The notes beneath the pieces are model-generated. The model saw nothing but the letters and a program-made list of their open reading frames with translations, did not search any database and was not told the DNA's origin. The position numbers were made by a program, and so were the translations under genes. Source: Ruminococcaceae bacterium UBA6416 (GTDB lineage Bacteria > Bacillota > Clostridia > Oscillospirales > Acutalibacteraceae). From it: a DNA stretch of 9,349 nucleotides. Below are positions 5,582-9,349 of the stretch, piece after piece. The stretch spans positions 1 through 9,349 of the forward strand of contig DJPI01000050.1 of NCBI GenBank assembly GCA_002438505.1, in the 5' to 3' direction. Within the stretch, counting starts at the first letter, position 1. The number at the start of each line of letters is the position of its first letter.

Positions 5582-6802
5582 TTATTTCTGCGGAAAATCA
5601 TACCAATATTCGCGCTTTTTCTTTTTGACGTATGACGAAGCAACATAACCGATGAAGCACGCGCCAACAACGGAAAAGCCGACATAGATGTGGGTATTGT
5701 TGCTTCCGGCAACCTTGATTTCATTCCAAAGGCTTGAAAAGCGGTCAAGCGTTTCCTGTGGAAGGTTGTGGAAGTATTCGGTTTTGGGCATATTCTCCTC
5801 ATCGGGATAAAGCAGCTTGTTTTCGGCGTAATCGGCATAATCGGGATTGTTCACAACGCCGGTGTTCGGGCTTGCATAGCCGATGTACCACGCGTTGCAG
5901 ATGCCGATTTCAGGGTCAAGCATGAAGTTGATATACTTCATTGCAGCGGAAACATTCTGCGCACATTGCGGAATGCACATTGAATCAACAAAAATGTTCA
6001 CGCCCTCCTTGGGATAGACAAAGGCAAGGTCGGGATTGACGTCATGCATCGTGATGAAATCGCCAACATAATACGGCACCATGGCCGCCTCCCCGCTTTC
6101 CATCTTGTTATAAACCTCGTCCATAACATAGCCCTGAAGCAGCGGTTTCTGGTCAATGAGCATCTGGGCAACGTCTGAAAGCTCCTTTTCATCGGTGGAA
6201 TTGAACGAGTAACCGAGGATTTTTTGCGGAATTGCAAAGGCGTCACGCGGATTGTCAATCATGAGGATTTTTCCGGCGTATTTTTCGTCCCACATAATTT
6301 TCCAGCTGTCCGGCTTTTCGTCAACCATTTTTGTGTTATAAATGAGGCCGACCATTCCAACATTATACGGAACGCTGTATTCGTCCTTTTCGTCAAAGTA
6401 CATTCCGCGATACTTTTCATCAATGTAATGATAGTTCGGAAGGCTTTTCACATCAAACTTCTGAAGCAGGTTTTCGTTTATCATGCGCTCAACCATATAA
6501 TCGGACGGAACAACAATGTCATAGCTTGCGCCGCCGTTCTTGATTTTTGCATACATATCCTCGTTGCTTTCAAAGGTGACATAGTTGACCTTGATTCCGG
6601 TCAGCTTTTCAAACTCCTTGTTAACGTCAAGCATTCCGTCCTCATAGCTGTCACTGATATATTCGCCCCAGTTGAAAACATTGAGAACCTCACCTTTTTT
6701 TGCGCCCTCATAGTAGTCCTCGTGCTCATATGCCGAGCAGCCTATGACACACGCGCAAAAAAGAAACGAACAAACAAAAAAGAACAAAAGCTTTTTCATC
6801 AT
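5582..6802 (-). CDS. potD: Spermidine/putrescine ABC transporter substrate-binding lipoprotein with C-terminal membrane anchor
   Basis: This 406-aa protein is the extracellular polyamine-capturing component of the transporter. A lipoprotein signal peptide is visible: basic start, hydrophobic core and a VIGC lipobox at 19-22, with C22 as the lipidated cysteine. The mature part has PotD-type motifs: LNVFNWGEYI near residues 40-49, YDIVVPSDYMVERM, YSVPYNVGMVGLIYNTK and a domain ending around EIKVAGSNN. Residues 371-392 are strongly hydrophobic and followed by KKKKREYWYD, which predicts a C-terminal transmembrane helix with its basic end inside the cell. PotD proteins of about 350 aa normally lack this. 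The start at ATG 6802 overlaps the potC stop (ATGA), with GGGAGGTGA upstream; ATG 6799 is an alternative one codon later. Ligand specificity among spermidine, putrescine or related amines cannot be settled by eye. Confidence 0.93.
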   Translation of the reverse strand: MMKKLLFFFVCSFLFCACVIGCSAYEHEDYYEGAKKGEVLNVFNWGEYISDSYEDGMLDVNKEFEKLTGIKVNYVTFESNEDMYAKIKNGGASYDIVVPSDYMVERMINENLLQKFDVKSLPNYHYIDEKYRGMYFDEKDEYSVPYNVGMVGLIYNTKMVDEKPDSWKIMWDEKYAGKILMIDNPRDAFAIPQKILGYSFNSTDEKELSDVAQMLIDQKPLLQGYVMDEVYNKMESGEAAMVPYYVGDFITMHDVNPDLAFVYPKEGVNIFVDSMCIPQCAQNVSAAMKYINFMLDPEIGICNAWYIGYASPNTGVVNNPDYADYAENKLLYPDEENMPKTEYFHNLPQETLDRFSSLWNEIKVAGSNNTHIYVGFSVVGACFIGYVASSYVKKKKREYWYDFPQK

Positions 6803-7635
6803 TCGCTCACCTCCCTGTCAAGCTTGTTTTTGAGCTTCCTTTCGCCATGTATCTGGGAAAGATTGAGTGCAACAAGCAAAATCAGAATCGTTGCAAAAAT
6901 GAGCGTTGAAAGCGCATACATATCCGGCGTTACACGCTTTTTTGTCATTGAAAAGATGCGTATCGGCAGCGTTTCAAAGGAGGGTCCCTGGGTGAAATAG
7001 CTGATGACAAAATCATCAAGAGAAAGCGTGAAGGACATCATGAGGCCGGAGGTGATGCCCGTCATGATTGACGGAAGGGTAACCTTGAAAAACGCCTGAG
7101 CCGGTGTGCAGCCGAGATCCATCGCCGCCTCCGGAAGATGCGGATCCATCTGGCGCAGCTTTGGAAGAACAGAAAGAATAACATATGGCAAATTGAACGT
7201 GACATGGGCAATGAGCATTGTCCAAAAGCCGAGCGCGTCAACAACGCCCAAAAGCTTTGCGGCAAAAACAAAAAGGAGCATCATTGAAATTCCGGTAACA
7301 ATTTCCGGATTCATCATCGGAATGTTCGTCACACTCATTACGCTGCGCTTTACCCATTTGTTTTTCATTGCATTGATTCCAACGGCGGCCGCCGTTCCCA
7401 TCACCGTTGCAATGAGGGAGGATGAAACGGCAAGAATCAGCGTGTTTCCAACAGCCTTCATTGTTCCCTCATCATGAAACAGCGAGGAATACCACCGAAC
7501 CGAAAAGCCGGTGAAAACGCTTGTGCTGACCGAGGAGTTGAAGGAAAAGAAAATCATGACAACTATCGGTGCATAAAGAAAAACCATGATGAGTGCAACA
7601 TAGAGCCTTGCAAGCGGAGTCATTTTTGTTTTCAT
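6799..7635 (-). CDS. potC: Spermidine/putrescine ABC transporter permease PotC
   Basis: This 278-aa inner-membrane permease forms the translocation channel together with PotB. About six hydrophobic segments are visible, the first at about 10-30 and the last at about 243-260. The EAA loop that docks onto the ATPase reads EAAMDLG at 169-175, within PHLPEAAMDLGCTPAQAF. The family-typical LSLDDFVISYFTQGP occurs at 205-218. The length matches PotC of other bacteria. Its ATG overlaps the potB stop by 4 nt (ATGA) and a GGAGG lies 9 nt before it, which suggests translational coupling. A second in-frame ATG at codon 5 is possible. Confidence 0.94.
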   Translation of the reverse strand: MKTKMTPLARLYVALIMVFLYAPIVVMIFFSFNSSVSTSVFTGFSVRWYSSLFHDEGTMKAVGNTLILAVSSSLIATVMGTAAAVGINAMKNKWVKRSVMSVTNIPMMNPEIVTGISMMLLFVFAAKLLGVVDALGFWTMLIAHVTFNLPYVILSVLPKLRQMDPHLPEAAMDLGCTPAQAFFKVTLPSIMTGITSGLMMSFTLSLDDFVISYFTQGPSFETLPIRIFSMTKKRVTPDMYALSTLIFATILILLVALNLSQIHGERKLKNKLDREVSE

Positions 7636-8459
7636 ATCAGCACACCTCCATCATCGTCATCGGAAGTGAAGCGGTTCATAACCGCCATGCAGATGACTAT
7701 GAGAACCATCAGAACGAGCGAGAGCGCCGCACCGAGGTTATAATTGTTTGAGGACTTGAACTGCATTTCAATAATATCTCCGATGAGGGAAACGGTGTTT
7801 CCGCCAAGCTTTTTTGAAATGTAAAAGGTTGAAACGGACGGAACAAAAACCATTGTGAAGCCCGAGGCAATACCCGGAAGGCTCAGCGGAAGAATGACCT
7901 TTGAAAGAACGGAAAGCTTGTTTGCACCGAGATCCTCCGCGGCTTCAATCAATCCGTGGTCAAGCTTTGCCATAATTGAGTAAAGCGGAAGAATCATATA
8001 CGGAATATAGTTATACACCATTCCGAGAACGACCGCCGCATCGGTATTTATCATTTTGAGCGCCGGAAGGTGAAGAAAGCCGAGCGCCGAGTTGATGATT
8101 CCCGTGTCCTGAAGAAGAATCATCAAAGAATATGTCCTGATGAGCAGGTTCATCCACATCGGAAGCATGACAAGCATCATCATTGTTCGCTGAACATTAG
8201 CCGTGCTGCGCGCCATGATATAGGCAAGCGGATATGAAACAACAAGGCTGATTACCGTTGCAACAAAGCCGAGCCAGATTGAATTGAGCATGATGTCTCT
8301 GTAACGTCCGATGTCCTTGATATACTCAAGAGAGAATGCACCCGAGGCATCCGTCAGAGAGTAATAAACAACAAAAATCAGCGGAACAACAATGAAAATT
8401 GCCGACCAGAGAAGATAAGGCGAGGCAATGAGCTTTTTTGAAAGGGAGGTTTTGTTCAT
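7632..8459 (-). CDS. potB: Spermidine/putrescine ABC transporter permease PotB
   Basis: This 275-aa inner-membrane permease pairs with PotC. The N-terminal helix (about residues 11-34) contains the PYLLWSAIFIVVPL pattern of PotB, and about six membrane segments follow. The cytoplasmic EAA loop EAAEDLG is at 172-178, followed by the VILPLSLPGI stretch common to the family. VPSVSTFYISKKLGG (207-221) is in the usual place before the last helices. The C-terminus is acidic (SDDDDGG). The ATG at 8459 is preferred because GGAGG lies 7 nt upstream and only 2 nt separate it from the potA stop. A TTG two codons earlier would overlap the potA stop and is less likely. Confidence 0.94.
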   Translation of the reverse strand: MNKTSLSKKLIASPYLLWSAIFIVVPLIFVVYYSLTDASGAFSLEYIKDIGRYRDIMLNSIWLGFVATVISLVVSYPLAYIMARSTANVQRTMMMLVMLPMWMNLLIRTYSLMILLQDTGIINSALGFLHLPALKMINTDAAVVLGMVYNYIPYMILPLYSIMAKLDHGLIEAAEDLGANKLSVLSKVILPLSLPGIASGFTMVFVPSVSTFYISKKLGGNTVSLIGDIIEMQFKSSNNYNLGAALSLVLMVLIVICMAVMNRFTSDDDDGGVLI

Positions 8460-8461
8460 CG

Positions 8462-9349
8462 TCAATCCTCCCCTTCCGTCAAATCGGAAAGCTTTTCAAG
8501 CTCATCGCTGAATGAGCTGTAATCGCCGAACATTCCGGAATACTTGCTCTTTTTCATAACGTGGATGGCGTCCGGCTCAATTTCAATTCCGATTTTTGTT
8601 CCGACCGGATAATAATCCGTTGTCTGAATCATCCATTTAAAGTTCTGAATGTCAACAATCATTTCAAAGTGAACGCCCTTGAAGGTGTTTGAGGTGATTG
8701 TTCCGAGGATTGCGCCCTCCTTAACGGGAACAACGTCAACGTCCTCCGGGCGGATAACGATGTCAACCGATTCGTTGACGGCAAAGCCCTTGTCAAGGCA
8801 CTGGAAAACCGCGCCGGAAAACTTGGCTTTAAAGTCGTCAAGCATAACGCCGTCAAGGATGTTGCTTTCGCCGATAAAATCGGCAACAAAGGCGTTTTTC
8901 GGCTCGTTATAGATATCAAGCGGAGTTCCGATCTGCTGAATTTGACCCTCGTTCATGACAACAACGCGGTCAGACATTGAAAGCGCCTCCTGCTGGTCAT
9001 GGGTAACAAAAATGAAGGTGATTCCAAGCCGCTTTTGAATGTTTTTCAGCTCAACCTGCATATCCTTGCGCAGCTTGAGGTCAAGCGCGGCAAGCGGTTC
9101 ATCCAAAAGAAGAACGCGCGGTTCAACGGCAAGCGCCCTTGCAATGGCAACCCTCTGCTGCTGGCCGCCGGAAAGGGAGGCAACATTCCTGCGCTGAAAG
9201 CCCCTGAGGTTGACAAGGGAGAGCATTTCCTCAACCTTTTTGCTGACGTCCTTTTCCTTCATGTGCTTGTTGCGCAGACCGAAGGCAACATTTTCATAGA
9301 CGTTTAGGTGCGGAAAAAGCTGGTATCGCTGAAAGATTGTGTTAACCTG
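8462..9349 (-). CDS. potA: Spermidine/putrescine ABC transporter ATP-binding protein PotA (N-terminus outside window)
   Basis: This cytoplasmic ATPase powers polyamine import by driving PotB and PotC. The frame stays open to the right edge of the window and 295 codons are visible; roughly the first 70-80 residues, including Walker A, are missing because of the window limit, not a mutation. Visible elements in order (numbered from the first visible residue) are the Q-loop VNTIFQRYQLFPHL at 2-15, the signature LSGGQQQR at 59-66, Walker B VLLLDEP at 79-85, the D-loop ALD at 88-90 and the H-loop VTHDQQEA at 115-122. A C-terminal TOBE-type regulatory domain follows (about 195-265, with IRPEDV at 199-204), and then an acidic tail. 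An internal Met at 30 is not a real start because the conserved Q-loop lies upstream of it. It is the first gene seen of potABCD. Confidence 0.95.
   Translation of the reverse strand, partial: QVNTIFQRYQLFPHLNVYENVAFGLRNKHMKEKDVSKKVEEMLSLVNLRGFQRRNVASLSGGQQQRVAIARALAVEPRVLLLDEPLAALDLKLRKDMQVELKNIQKRLGITFIFVTHDQQEALSMSDRVVVMNEGQIQQIGTPLDIYNEPKNAFVADFIGESNILDGVMLDDFKAKFSGAVFQCLDKGFAVNESVDIVIRPEDVDVVPVKEGAILGTITSNTFKGVHFEMIVDIQNFKWMIQTTDYYPVGTKIGIEIEPDAIHVMKKSKYSGMFGDYSSFSDELEKLSDLTEGED

Noticed and set aside
8462..9262. potA as a complete gene starting at the ATG at 9262
   Set aside because: The frame continues upstream to the window edge and encodes the conserved Q-loop region, so that methionine is internal and the gene is cut only by the window.

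Overview
The window looks like a chromosomal segment of a Gram-positive bacterium of the class Clostridia, possibly an anaerobic gut-type lineage of the Oscillospiraceae/Ruminococcaceae sort. The evidence is strong AGGAGG-type ribosome binding sites, a perfect Bacillus/Clostridia-type LexA box (CGAAC-N4-GTTCG), a lipoprotein-type binding protein, and an MBOAT/DHHW gene pair of the kind common in Clostridia. The lineage is inferred from protein flavour and signals only. All nine supported genes lie on the minus strand, so transcription runs from high to low coordinates. I see no rRNA, tRNA, CRISPR array, insertion sequence or phage gene.

Region 1 (9349 down to 5520) is a polyamine ABC transporter operon in the classical order potA-potB-potC-potD. 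potA is cut by the right edge of the window and lacks its N-terminus, including Walker A. The genes are tightly packed: 2 nt between potA and potB, and 4-nt ATGA overlaps at potB/potC and potC/potD. A strong intrinsic terminator lies just after potD. PotA is the ATPase, PotB and PotC the permeases, and PotD the surface lipoprotein that captures spermidine/putrescine. This PotD also has a predicted C-terminal membrane anchor, which is atypical.

Region 2 (about 5480 down to 4168) is a single-gene SOS unit. A recognisable promoter with a LexA operator directly after its -10 box drives a Y-family translesion polymerase (DinB/Pol IV) that carries an internal beta-clamp-binding motif.

Region 3 (about 4167 down to 48) begins with a 185-nt intergenic stretch that probably holds a promoter and contains small inverted repeats. 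Four co-directional genes follow: an MBOAT membrane O-acyltransferase, a DHHW/AlgX-like extracellular acyl-transfer partner, a 100-aa Dabb-domain protein, and a small alarmone synthetase resembling RelP/YwaC. The first two probably O-acetylate a cell-surface or secreted polysaccharide. The last two are stress-type genes; gaps of 64 and 82 nt mean that co-transcription with the acylation pair is possible but not shown.

No clearly novel system is visible. The points most worth a second look are the dual-anchored PotD, the pairing of envelope O-acylation genes with an alarmone synthetase, and the unexplained inverted repeats upstream of the MBOAT gene.
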